Origin: Prolixibacteraceae bacterium
GTDB taxonomy: Bacteria; Bacteroidota; Bacteroidia; Bacteroidales; Prolixibacteraceae
DNA length: 14,595 nt
Direction of reading: 5' to 3'
Assembly (NCBI GenBank): GCA_016788685.1
Contig: JAEUSS010000438.1
Span: forward strand, 1 to 14,595
Shown piece by piece: positions 6,453 to 13,170 of this stretch. How positions within the stretch are numbered: position 1 is the stretch's first letter; every line of letters begins with the position of its first letter. The notes beneath the pieces are model-generated. The model made no database searches. It saw only the letters and a program-made list of their open reading frames with translations, and had not been told where the DNA came from. The position numbers and the translations under genes were made by a program.

Positions 6453-7163
6453 TTAGAAAAACAGGTATTGTGCCAGTGCAATGACGGTGAACCCACCACC
6501 CAGAATAATGGCAACAACAGTACTAATTACTTTCAAACGAGGCATCCAGATGGTATTGTTCCAGCCAATGGTTTGGAAAGCCGACCAAAATCCGTGAGCC
6601 AGGTGAAATGCAAGTGCAACAGAACCAATGACGTAAATAAGAACAATTGGCAGGCTTTGGAATGTTTCGTTTACCAAGGCATACGCATTTTCGCCTTTAG
6701 CCATTGCACCGAAAAACGGGAACTCTACTTCTCCGCCTTCCCACGCAATAAAGCCTTTCATCTTCATGTAGAAATTGATAATATGAATTACCAGGAAAGC
6801 GAAAATGGCGATACCCAAAGGCAACATGTTCAGTGATGCGAACTCAACACCGGTTGTTTTTTTGCCTGAAGCATAACGCTGAGGGCCACGCGCTTTCATA
6901 TTCTGAAGTGTCAGAATCAATGAATAGACGATGTGTACAATAAATCCCAAAGCCAATGTTGGCTCAATAACTTTGATCAAGGGGTTGGTTCCCATAAAAT
7001 GCACCCCGGCATTAAACATCTGACCTTCTTCAAACCCCAGACAACTGTCAAGCAGCAGGAAAGAATTCAGGATTAAATGCACAAAGAGGAACAAAATCAG
7101 AAACAAACCTGAAACGCTCATCAGGAGTTTCCGTCCAATAGAGGCAGTCAGTAAATTGCTCAT
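6453..7163 (-). CDS. sdhC: succinate dehydrogenase/fumarate reductase cytochrome b subunit
   Basis: A 236-residue membrane anchor that exchanges electrons with quinone. Five hydrophobic helices are visible (about 15-37, 66-88, 113-134, 170-190, 210-234). This is the single-polypeptide, two-heme type B anchor rather than separate SdhC and SdhD. Histidines H29, H77, H127 and H187 (or H190) have spacing similar to the four axial heme ligands of Wolinella succinogenes FrdC, so two b hemes are expected. The long loops at 40-60 and 90-110 are polar. It is first in the operon, consistent with C-A-B order in Bacteroidota, and the start lies about 43 bases after the predicted transcription start. The enzyme direction, menaquinol:fumarate or succinate:menaquinone, cannot be settled here. 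Confidence 0.94.
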   Translation of the reverse strand: MSNLLTASIGRKLLMSVSGLFLILFLFVHLILNSFLLLDSCLGFEEGQMFNAGVHFMGTNPLIKVIEPTLALGFIVHIVYSLILTLQNMKARGPQRYASGKKTTGVEFASLNMLPLGIAIFAFLVIHIINFYMKMKGFIAWEGGEVEFPFFGAMAKGENAYALVNETFQSLPIVLIYVIGSVALAFHLAHGFWSAFQTIGWNNTIWMPRLKVISTVVAIILGGGFTVIALAQYLFF

Positions 7164-7212
7164 AGAATAACAGATTTTTATTTTAATAATAGATTCATTT
7201 TTGTTTGCCCGA

Positions 7213-7243
7213 CAAAAGTAGAGTTAACAGGCATCAGATACAA
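7213..7243 (-). promoter_or_regulatory. promoter of the sdhCAB operon
   Basis: On the minus strand TTG (7243-7241) is followed after 20 bases by TACTTTTG (7220-7213), an excellent match to the Bacteroidota -33/-7 pattern. Transcription should start near 7206, about 43 bases before the sdhC ATG. Confidence 0.8.
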
Positions 7244-7379
7244 TTAAAAGCGATCCAAAATAACTAATTTATAATGTTTCTAAGCATAAACCGCCTTCTC
7301 ACAAAAATATGAATTTATATAATGTTAAAATATAGCTCCTTTTATCAGGCTCCTGCCGCCAAAAATATATCCATCCATT

Positions 7380-7410
7380 TTTGCATAAACAGCATATTTG
7401 CATATTTTTG
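7380..7410 (+). promoter_or_regulatory. promoter of the tRNA-Arg gene
   Basis: TTTG at 7380-7383 and TATTTTTG at 7403-7410 are 19 bases apart, fitting the Bacteroidota -33/-7 consensus. The predicted start near 7416 leaves a leader of about 30 bases before the tRNA. Confidence 0.7.
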
Positions 7411-7446
7411 CAGCTCCTTTGTAAGAGAATGCCAAATTTAAGGACT

Positions 7447-7518
7447 GGTTCCATAGTTCAACGGATAGAATAGCAGTTTCCTAAACTGTAGATCCGGGTT
7501 CGATTCCCGGTGGGACTA
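7447..7518 (+). tRNA. tRNA-Arg, anticodon CCT
   Basis: A 72-base cloverleaf can be drawn. The acceptor GGTTCCA pairs with TGGGACT (7511-7517, with two G-U pairs) and A7518 is the discriminator. The D stem is GTTC/GAAT. The anticodon stem GCAGT/ACTGT encloses loop TTCCTAA, with the anticodon CCT at 7480-7482 reading the arginine codon AGG. The T arm is CCGGG-TTCGATT-CCCGG. The 3' CCA is not encoded, so it would be added by nucleotidyltransferase. The gene stands alone with its own promoter and terminator. Confidence 0.95.
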
Positions 7519-7519
7519 C

Positions 7520-7561
7520 AAAAAAATCCCTGCAAATCGATTGATTTACAGGGATTTTTTT
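7520..7561. terminator. bidirectional terminator between tRNA-Arg and the AraC-family gene
   Basis: TCCCTG (7527-7532) and AAATC (7534-7538) pair with GATTT (7543-7547) and CAGGGA (7549-7554) across a GATT loop with one C/A mismatch. Seven A residues lie on the left and seven T residues on the right, so it works in both directions: for the tRNA on the plus strand and the regulator on the minus strand. Confidence 0.9.
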
Positions 7562-7590
7562 GTATGTATTGTTTTTTAACACCCGAAAAT

Positions 7591-8403
7591 TCATTCCGAA
7601 AAATAGTCAGAAAAAGGTTCACATACTGAAAAATACTGGCGCGGAGTAATTCCGGATAAATCGCGAAACTCGCTGATCATGTGCGATTGATCAAAAAAAC
7701 CACAGGCGTAGGCCAGATCGGTCAGTTTGGTGTCAGGATGGGTTCCCTTGAAATGGATGGTGTGCTGAAAACGCACGGTGCGAATAAATTGCTTGGGCGA
7801 AGTTCCCACCAGTTCCCGGAAATTGCGTTCGAATTGCTTCCGGCTCCAGCAGGCTGATGCAGCAAGTTTTTCAATATCAACCAAGCCTCTGTGCCGATTG
7901 ATCAGGCTAATGCTTTCTTTTAGCCGTTGCTGACCAAAATCGTCGTTCTTTTTCGCCAGCATTTCAGTTAAAAATCGTTCGGCAACCTCTGTTTGTTGCT
8001 GAAAATCTGACGCTTCAAAAAGATCGGCCTCGAGTTGTTCCACCCGGTTTTTAATCAGGAAACGGAGGGGGACGATGCATCCGTAAAGTTCGCTCATCGG
8101 AAGATTGAAGAACATGGACGCTCCCAACGGGCGGAGCGAAACCGAGAAAAGCCGCATGTTTCCAATGACGCGCAAATCGTACGGACTATTGCAATGCCCT
8201 GTCAGAACGGTGCTTTCTATCGAATCCTGCTGATGATTGAGCAAAACAGGCCGTTCGCCAAGGTAAAAAGTGAGGTCCATGAGGCCGTTCGGAACAATGC
8301 GCTGCACATGTTCTTCGCCAGGCTTCAGGCAATTTTCGAGTCCCCAGTATTGTTTCACGTAGGGCGACAAAAGAGCCGATGGTTTTCCAAAATAAAACCC
8401 CAT
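7591..8403 (-). CDS. AraC-family transcriptional regulator
   Basis: A 270-residue cytoplasmic DNA-binding protein. Residues 176-258 form the AraC/XylS domain with two helix-turn-helix motifs. The first recognition region ends in ACWSRKQFERNFRELVGTSP (about 184-203). The second includes DLAYACGFFDQSHMISEFRDLSGITPRQY (about 229-257), with the conserved GF-DQSH-SEF-GITP signature. The N-terminal part (1-130) starts GFYFGKPSALLSPYVKQYWG and contains VPNGLMDLTFYLG and GHCNSPYDLR. It resembles the sensor region common in Bacteroidota AraC regulators (DUF6597-like); its ligand is unknown. A VOC-fold gene lies 98 bases upstream on the same strand, a pairing that suggests the two act together, but no target is shown. 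The gap between them contains a repeat cassette. No convincing TAnnTTTG is seen immediately upstream, so it may depend on the VOC promoter. Confidence 0.9.
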   Translation of the reverse strand: MGFYFGKPSALLSPYVKQYWGLENCLKPGEEHVQRIVPNGLMDLTFYLGERPVLLNHQQDSIESTVLTGHCNSPYDLRVIGNMRLFSVSLRPLGASMFFNLPMSELYGCIVPLRFLIKNRVEQLEADLFEASDFQQQTEVAERFLTEMLAKKNDDFGQQRLKESISLINRHRGLVDIEKLAASACWSRKQFERNFRELVGTSPKQFIRTVRFQHTIHFKGTHPDTKLTDLAYACGFFDQSHMISEFRDLSGITPRQYFSVCEPFSDYFSE

Positions 8404-8444
8404 TGTTCTGTTCTCTATAAATTCAGCAGAATTGGTTTAAAATT

Positions 8445-8494
8445 ACAGAAATGGATTACAACCTCATCTAAAAGAAGTTGTAATCCACAGAAAT
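8445..8494. repeat. direct-repeat/inverted-repeat cassette between VOC and AraC genes
   Basis: Direct repeats ACAGAAAT at 8445-8452 and 8487-8494 exactly abut a perfect inverted repeat, GGATTACAAC (8453-8462) and GTTGTAATCC (8477-8486), around a 14-base spacer. The whole reads DR-IR-spacer-IR-DR without gaps. On the minus-strand transcript it would fold into a 10-11 bp hairpin just after the VOC stop and about 50 bases before the AraC start. It has no strong T tract, so it would be at best a weak attenuator. It could also be an operator or the scar of a tiny insertion. Confidence 0.7.
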
Positions 8495-8501
8495 TGGCAG
8501 G

Positions 8502-8858
8502 TTAAAAACCGTAAAGCCCGAGGCGATTGCCTTCGGTGTCGTGAAAGAGGGCGAACCAGCCGCGGCCTTCCACTTCAATTTTACACTTTGGCTGAATAAT
8601 TTTTCCTCCCATTAAAACTACGCGTTCGATCGCTCCGTCGAGATCATTTCCGCAGTCAAAATTAACAATTGGCCCGTTTTCTGAAGGCTTAAAGTTAGGG
8701 GCTTCAGAAATGGCTCCTTCGCCGGTGGGGAAGCAGGCCATCTTTTCGGCGCCGCCATCAAATACTTCGAATTTGGTTTGCAGCACGGTTTCGTAAAAAC
8801 TAACGGCACGATTAAAATCAACTGCGGGTACATCAACCCAAATGACTAACTTTTTCAT
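8502..8858 (-). CDS. VOC-superfamily (glyoxalase-like) protein
   Basis: A 118-residue protein of the vicinal oxygen chelate fold with two beta-alpha-beta-beta-beta units. The first unit begins LVIWVDVPAVDFNRAVSFYETVLQ (4-27), the typical opening strand and helix. The second ends ALFHDTEGNRLGLYGF (103-118), the typical closing motif. Candidate metal ligands are H106 and acidic residues in the last strands, but the usual early His/Glu ligand is not clear (W7 and D9 occupy that region). Metal dependence and substrate are therefore uncertain, and a binding or resistance role is possible. Members with this FYE and DTEGN pattern are usually annotated as glyoxalase/bleomycin resistance/dioxygenase family. 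It precedes the AraC regulator and follows the aspartate kinase gene; a TACTTTTG element upstream gives it its own promoter. Confidence 0.87.
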   Translation of the reverse strand: MKKLVIWVDVPAVDFNRAVSFYETVLQTKFEVFDGGAEKMACFPTGEGAISEAPNFKPSENGPIVNFDCGNDLDGAIERVVLMGGKIIQPKCKIEVEGRGWFALFHDTEGNRLGLYGF

Positions 8859-8886
8859 TGTTTATTGTTTTAAAGTTTTGACAATT

Positions 8887-8894
8887 CAAAAGTA
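8887..8894 (-). promoter_or_regulatory. -7 element upstream of the VOC gene
   Basis: TACTTTTG on the minus strand matches TAnnTTTG exactly and lies 29 bases before the VOC ATG. The -33 region lacks a clear TTG. It probably drives the VOC gene and perhaps the AraC regulator. Confidence 0.55.
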
Positions 8895-8935
8895 GCCGGG
8901 CGAAATTTCCTGAAATTGGAAAATTGCGACATTCT

Positions 8936-10183
8936 TTATTTCAGCAACATTCGGGCAGTTCTGCGACTTTTTTGCTCAACGTAAACTTTTCGTCCGTTTT
9001 GTATCTGGGCAACCGAATCGGGCGTATAGTAGCGAATGGTCACCAGGTCGAGACCGGTGTTGTATTTCAATTCGAATTTTTGCTGCAACTGCCCAATCAG
9101 GGTTTCGATGCCCTGCTCCGGTTCGTCAAACGCCAGCGAAAGATCAACGGCCGACTGCTGTATCAGGCCGACTTTCAGGCGGTATTTGGCAAACAAGCTA
9201 AAAACATCAGACACACTGTTAATGCTGATAAACGAAAAATCGACAGGCGTTAGGGTGATCAGCGCCATGTTCTTTTTCACAATAAATACAGGCACCAGCT
9301 CCAGTGCATGCTCCGCCGCGTGAATGATTGTTCCGCGCTTTTCAGGCTCGATAAACGAATTGACATACAACGGAATATTTTTATTCTGAAGCGGTTTTAT
9401 GGTTTTGGGATGGATCACTTTTGCTCCTGAATACGACAATTCGATTGCCTCTTTGTAGGATAGTTCTTCGAGTTTTTGCGTGTCGGCAAAAAAGTCAGGA
9501 TCGGCATTCATAATTCCCGGAACATTCTTCCAGATGCTCACATCTTCGGCATCGAGCAAATTCGCCAGGATGGCCGCTGTATAATCCGAACCTTCGCGCC
9601 CAAGAGTGGTGGTCTGGTTCGTCAGCGTTCCGCCAATAAAACCCTGTGTGATGTATAAATCTTCTCCTTCGAAAGTGAAAACCCGCTTTGCCAAACGCAC
9701 CGAGAGCTCCCAGTTAACATTTCCTTCGCGGTAAACATCATCGGTTTTCAGGCAATTCCTTACATCCACCCAACGATTCTTCAGACCTATTTTATTGAAA
9801 TACAAACTGATGATCTGCGTTGAAATCAATTCACCGAACGCCACGACCTGGTCGTATTCGTAATCAAAATTCATCGACGGATCGCCCTTTAAGCGGGCAG
9901 CAATCAGTCCAAACAGTTTTTCAACCTCCGGAAGCTCGGTCGGAGCCCCCCAGAGTTCGGCAATAATTTCGTCGTGATAGGCTTTTACTTCCTGAAAGGC
10001 AGCCCACACTTCCGGATCCTGACTGAAATACCGGCGGGCAACAACCTCAAGGGCATTGGTTGTTTTTCCCATGGCCGAAATAACCAACACCTTATTGCCG
10101 GGATACATTTTTAAAATATTGACCGAATTACGCACAGCGTCTGCTGAACTGACAGAGGCACCTCCAAATTTGAAAACCTTCAT
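8936..10183 (-). CDS. aspartate kinase (monofunctional)
   Basis: A 415-residue cytoplasmic enzyme that phosphorylates aspartate, the first step toward lysine, diaminopimelate, threonine and methionine. The N-terminal kinase domain opens with KVFKFGGASV (2-11), the family's signature with K5. It continues with VLVISAMGKTTNAL (32-45), AFGELIST (115-122) and TTLGREGSDYTAA (192-204), the last being the ATP/aspartate-binding region. IMNADPDFF (224-232) and the HPKTIKPL region (258-265) follow. Residues from about 305 to 395 look like tandem ACT regulatory domains (SFISINSVSDVFSLFAKY), so allosteric feedback control is likely; the effector cannot be read from sequence. There is no C-terminal homoserine dehydrogenase domain. 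It has its own -7 element and lies 77 bases upstream of the VOC gene, with no clear terminator between. I leave the symbol blank because lysC, thrA-like and metL-like isozymes cannot be told apart here. Confidence 0.94.
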   Translation of the reverse strand: MKVFKFGGASVSSADAVRNSVNILKMYPGNKVLVISAMGKTTNALEVVARRYFSQDPEVWAAFQEVKAYHDEIIAELWGAPTELPEVEKLFGLIAARLKGDPSMNFDYEYDQVVAFGELISTQIISLYFNKIGLKNRWVDVRNCLKTDDVYREGNVNWELSVRLAKRVFTFEGEDLYITQGFIGGTLTNQTTTLGREGSDYTAAILANLLDAEDVSIWKNVPGIMNADPDFFADTQKLEELSYKEAIELSYSGAKVIHPKTIKPLQNKNIPLYVNSFIEPEKRGTIIHAAEHALELVPVFIVKKNMALITLTPVDFSFISINSVSDVFSLFAKYRLKVGLIQQSAVDLSLAFDEPEQGIETLIGQLQQKFELKYNTGLDLVTIRYYTPDSVAQIQNGRKVYVEQKSRRTARMLLK

Positions 10184-10206
10184 AACATCTGATTTAATTA
10201 TTCGGA

Positions 10207-10214
10207 CAAAAATA
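10207..10214 (-). promoter_or_regulatory. -7 element of the aspartate kinase gene
   Basis: TATTTTTG on the minus strand fits TAnnTTTG and lies 23 bases before the start codon, implying a leader of about 17 bases. No TTG is apparent at the -33 position. Confidence 0.55.
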
Positions 10215-10310
10215 AAAAAAGGACATCGCCATTTTAGTTTTTATGAAAAAGTTTGGGCGCATGGAAACATTAAAATAAAAGATAAATTTATCCGGTATAA
10301 TCCTGCGGTT

Positions 10311-10326
10311 TGTAACAATAGTTACA
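10311..10326. promoter_or_regulatory. candidate operator, TGTAAC-N4-GTTACA
   Basis: A perfect 6-bp dyad with a four-base centre AATA. Its right half reaches the position expected for the -33 element of the downstream TACATTTG (10348-10355), so a bound protein would block polymerase. Which regulator binds it is unknown. Confidence 0.5.
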
Positions 10327-10347
10327 GCCTGCGCGCCTCAGGAAATA

Positions 10348-10355
10348 TACATTTG
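10348..10355 (+). promoter_or_regulatory. -7 element of the PepSY-TM-like gene
   Basis: TACATTTG fits TAnnTTTG and lies 20 bases before the ATG, giving a leader of roughly 14 bases. The -33 region has no good TTG and instead overlaps an inverted repeat. Confidence 0.55.
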
Positions 10356-10375
10356 CAACATCATCAAGCCAAACC

Positions 10376-11932
10376 ATGACCAGAAACAGAATTCTTAAAA
10401 TATTCCGGAAATTCCACAAATGGCCCGGAATCCTGATTACCTTGTTTGTCGTACTATTCTCGGCCTCCGGAATTTTTATGAACCACCGGAGCCTGATCTC
10501 GTCTGTTGACATCAGCCGCTCTTTTCTGCCCTACGAATACAGCTACCAAAACTGGAACAAAGCAGCGGTAAAATCAGCCTGTTTAATCGGCAATGATTCG
10601 ACGCTGGTATACGGCAATATCGGAGTCTGGCTCAGCACCGATCAGTTTAAAACTTTTCAGGATTGGAATGCCGGATTCCCCAAAGGAATCGACAACCGGA
10701 AAATCAGTAAAATACTGAAAACTCCGGATGGAAAATTATTTGCAGGAACCTATTTCGGATTATATGAGTATTCAGCAGCCGATCGTCAATGGAAGAAAAT
10801 ACTGCTGCCGGTTTCCGAAGAACGGATTACCGACCTGATTGTGAAAAAGACAGAGTTAATTGTTCAGACCCGTTCGTTCTTAATGAAATCCTCCGATGGC
10901 AAATCGTTTCAGCCCATCTCTCTGCCAGCCCCGCTCGACTACGAGGGAAAGGCCAGTCTGTTCAAAACCCTGTGGCTGCTGCACAGCGGCGAGCTGTGGG
11001 GATTCGCAGGGAAACTGGCTGTTGATTTATTCGGGCTCACACTTCTTGTTATTTCGTTCACGGGGCTGATGCACTTTCTCTTCCCGGGCTGGCTGAAACG
11101 CCGGAAAGCAAAGCAAAAAAACAACTCGGCACTTGTTGCCGCCCGCAACACCAACCTTCGCTGGCACAACCGCCTGGGCTGGATTTTTATTCCATTCCTG
11201 ATTTTTGTAACTGTTACCGGCATGTTTTTACGCCCGCCCCTGCTCATTGCCATTGCCAACTCAATGGTTTCGCCCATTCCCGGAACTGTGCTTAGTTCTC
11301 CGAATCCTTGGTACGACAAGCTTCGCCGCGTTTTGTACGACGAGCAACAACACATTTTTCTGTTCTCTACCAACGATGGAATCTATTTTACTGATGAAAA
11401 TTTTCAGGAGCCCATGCGCCGACTTCCCGGCGAACCACCGGTGAGTGTGATGGGCTGCAATGTATTGGAGAAAAAAGGCGAAAGCTCTTACCTGGTTGGC
11501 TCTTTCAACGGGCTGTTTATCTGGAATCCGCTCAGCGGACAGGTTTTCGATTACCTCTCCGGAAAACCATATCAGGCGCCGCAGGTGGCAGGCCCACCGA
11601 TATCAAAAGACATGATTGATGGTTGGTTTGCCAATTCCTCAGGAAAAGAATTTTATTTTGATTATAATCAAGGTGTTTTGCCTATCCGCCACAACGAACA
11701 ATTTGGAGAAATGAGTGCAGAAATCATTCAGAAAAGCCCCATTTCTTTGTGGAACCTTTCGCTCGAAGTTCATACCGGGCGCATCTTCGAGCCACTTTTA
11801 GGCATGTTCTACATCCTCTATGTCCCACTTGCCGGAATCTGCATCCTGGTCGTGCTCATCAGTGGATTCTTTATTTGGTGGATGGGATATCGGAAAAACA
11901 AGTCAACCGCAAAACTTAATAGCGCCAAATAA
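10376..11932 (+). CDS. PepSY-TM-like membrane protein with propeller-like loops
   Basis: A 518-residue inner-membrane protein with four strong hydrophobic helices (about 16-36, 212-237, 266-290, 474-503). Histidines H14 (FHKWPG), H203 (LLHSGELWG), H264 (RWHNRLGW) and H466 (EVHTGRIF) sit at helix ends, as in PepSY-associated TM proteins (PiuB/FoxB type) that bind heme b and reduce siderophore-bound iron or other substrates. The protein is two similar halves: H14-KWPG-helix-loop-H203-SG-helix, then H264-NRLG-helix-loop-H466-TG-helix. The two extracytoplasmic loops (about 40-200 and 291-460) lack an obvious PepSY domain. They contain short repeats such as DGKLFAGTYFGLYEY and SSYLVGSFNGLFIW that resemble beta-propeller blades. 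A redox role at the membrane is inferred; iron is a guess. It stands alone, with its own -7 element and a candidate operator. Confidence 0.8.
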   Translation: MTRNRILKIFRKFHKWPGILITLFVVLFSASGIFMNHRSLISSVDISRSFLPYEYSYQNWNKAAVKSACLIGNDSTLVYGNIGVWLSTDQFKTFQDWNAGFPKGIDNRKISKILKTPDGKLFAGTYFGLYEYSAADRQWKKILLPVSEERITDLIVKKTELIVQTRSFLMKSSDGKSFQPISLPAPLDYEGKASLFKTLWLLHSGELWGFAGKLAVDLFGLTLLVISFTGLMHFLFPGWLKRRKAKQKNNSALVAARNTNLRWHNRLGWIFIPFLIFVTVTGMFLRPPLLIAIANSMVSPIPGTVLSSPNPWYDKLRRVLYDEQQHIFLFSTNDGIYFTDENFQEPMRRLPGEPPVSVMGCNVLEKKGESSYLVGSFNGLFIWNPLSGQVFDYLSGKPYQAPQVAGPPISKDMIDGWFANSSGKEFYFDYNQGVLPIRHNEQFGEMSAEIIQKSPISLWNLSLEVHTGRIFEPLLGMFYILYVPLAGICILVVLISGFFIWWMGYRKNKSTAKLNSAK

Positions 11933-11967
11933 AAACAAATCAGGGCTTCACTCGAGTGAAACCCTGA
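11930..11967 (-). terminator. terminator downstream of rmlB
   Basis: A 28-base dyad at 11940-11967 is perfect except for one C/A pair: outer arms TCAGGG and CCCTGA, inner 14-base palindrome TTCACTCGAGTGAA. On the minus strand it is followed by a T-rich tail (TTTGTTTTTA). It starts 28 bases after the rmlB stop. On the plus strand the hairpin also follows the PepSY-like gene but lacks a T run, so it may slow rather than stop that transcript. Confidence 0.85.
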
Positions 11968-11995
11968 CAAATATTATTGCTTTTATAACAGCTTT

Positions 11996-13048
11996 TTAGC
12001 GGTTTTGATATTGCTTTTCGTAATAGCTCTGGTAGTCGCCGCTGGTCACATTTTCCATCCATTCGGCGTTAGCCAGATACCAGTCAATGGTTTTTTCCAG
12101 ACCTTCTTCAAACTGAAGGCTCGGCACCCAACCCAGTTCTTTTTGCAGCTTGGTTGAGTCGATGGCGTAACGAAGGTCATGTCCGGCACGATCTTTTACG
12201 TAAGTAATCAGCTTTTCCGAGGTTCCGGACTCACGTCCCAGCTTTTTGTCCATAATCCGGCACATTACCCTGATTAAATCGATGTTCGTCCATTCGTTGT
12301 GCCCGCCAATGTTATACGTATCGCCATTTTTCCCCTGATGAAAAATCAGGTCGATGGCCCGCGCGTGATCTTCCACCCACAACCAATCGCGTACGTTTTC
12401 GCCCTTCCCATAAACCGGGAGCGCCTTATTGTATTTGATATTATTAATAAACAACGGGATCAGCTTTTCAGGAAACTGGAACGAGCCATAATTATTCGAG
12501 CAATTTGACACAACGGCCGGAAGCCCGAACGTGTCGTGATAAGCACGTACAAAATGATCGGAACTGGCTTTGGAAGCTGAATACGGACTATGCGGATCAT
12601 ACCCGGTTTCTTCGGTAAACATCCCTTCATTGCCCAGACTTCCGTATACTTCGTCCGTAGAAATGTGGTAAAAGCGCTTGTCCTCTGTATTGTCTTTCCA
12701 GATTTGACGGGCAGCATTCAGCAAATTAACTGTCCCGATGACATTGGTAAATACAAATTCGGTCGGGTTGCTGATTGACCGGTCAACATGAGACTCGGCT
12801 GCCAGATGAATCACTCCGTCAAACTGACGTTCAGTAAAAAGCTTCAGGATAAATTCACTATCCACAATGTCGCCTTTTACAAATTCGTAATTCGATTTGT
12901 TTTCGACATCCTTCAGATTAGCCAGATTTCCGGCATAAGTTAACTTATCGAGGTTCACAATTTTATACCCGGGATACTTATTGACAAACAATCGCACCAC
13001 GTGCGAACCAATAAAACCGGCACCTCCGGTGATCAGAATTGTTTTCAT
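11996..13048 (-). CDS. rmlB: dTDP-glucose 4,6-dehydratase RmlB
   Basis: A 350-residue NAD-dependent short-chain dehydrogenase/reductase of the extended type. It converts dTDP-glucose to dTDP-4-keto-6-deoxyglucose, the second step toward dTDP-rhamnose and other deoxysugars. The Rossmann motif TGGAGFIGS is at 7-15, the active-site STDEVYG at 130-136 (T131, D132, E133), and the catalytic YSASK at 156-160. HLAAESHVDRSI (81-92), LDKLTYAGN (33-41), SNNYG and VRDWLWVEDHA further along are hallmark RmlB stretches. The reading frame is open nine codons further, to 13075. I place the start at the later ATG because homologues begin MKTILITGG and because the -7 element (13073-13080) overlaps the longer start. 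No rmlA, rmlC or rmlD is visible in the window. The next upstream gene, galE, is separately terminated. Confidence 0.95.
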   Translation of the reverse strand: MKTILITGGAGFIGSHVVRLFVNKYPGYKIVNLDKLTYAGNLANLKDVENKSNYEFVKGDIVDSEFILKLFTERQFDGVIHLAAESHVDRSISNPTEFVFTNVIGTVNLLNAARQIWKDNTEDKRFYHISTDEVYGSLGNEGMFTEETGYDPHSPYSASKASSDHFVRAYHDTFGLPAVVSNCSNNYGSFQFPEKLIPLFINNIKYNKALPVYGKGENVRDWLWVEDHARAIDLIFHQGKNGDTYNIGGHNEWTNIDLIRVMCRIMDKKLGRESGTSEKLITYVKDRAGHDLRYAIDSTKLQKELGWVPSLQFEEGLEKTIDWYLANAEWMENVTSGDYQSYYEKQYQNR

Positions 13049-13072
13049 TTCGTCTTCGTTTTCAATGATGAT

Positions 13073-13080
13073 CAAAAATA
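13073..13080 (-). promoter_or_regulatory. -7 element of rmlB
   Basis: TATTTTTG on the minus strand fits TAnnTTTG. TTTG at 13102-13099 lies 18 bases upstream and may be the -33 element. Predicted transcription starts near 13066, so an ATG at 13075 would not be transcribed. This favours the start at 13048. Confidence 0.6.
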
Positions 13081-13118
13081 GGTATTAAAACAGAATATCA
13101 AAGCAGGTTAACCGAAAC

Positions 13119-13150
13119 AAAAAAGGTCTGCTATGGCTTAACAGACCTTT
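13119..13150 (-). terminator. Rho-independent terminator of galE
   Basis: On the minus strand AAAGGTCTG (13150-13142) pairs perfectly with CAGACCTTT (13130-13122) across an 11-base loop, followed by a run of six T residues in total (13124-13119). It begins 21 bases after the galE stop. Confidence 0.9.
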
Positions 13151-13170
13151 CATATTCAATTAAATCGGGT

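Noticed and set aside
7447..7561. tRNA-Arg as an integration site for a mobile element
   Set aside because: No integrase, no repeated 3' end of the tRNA elsewhere in the window, and ordinary core genes on both sides.
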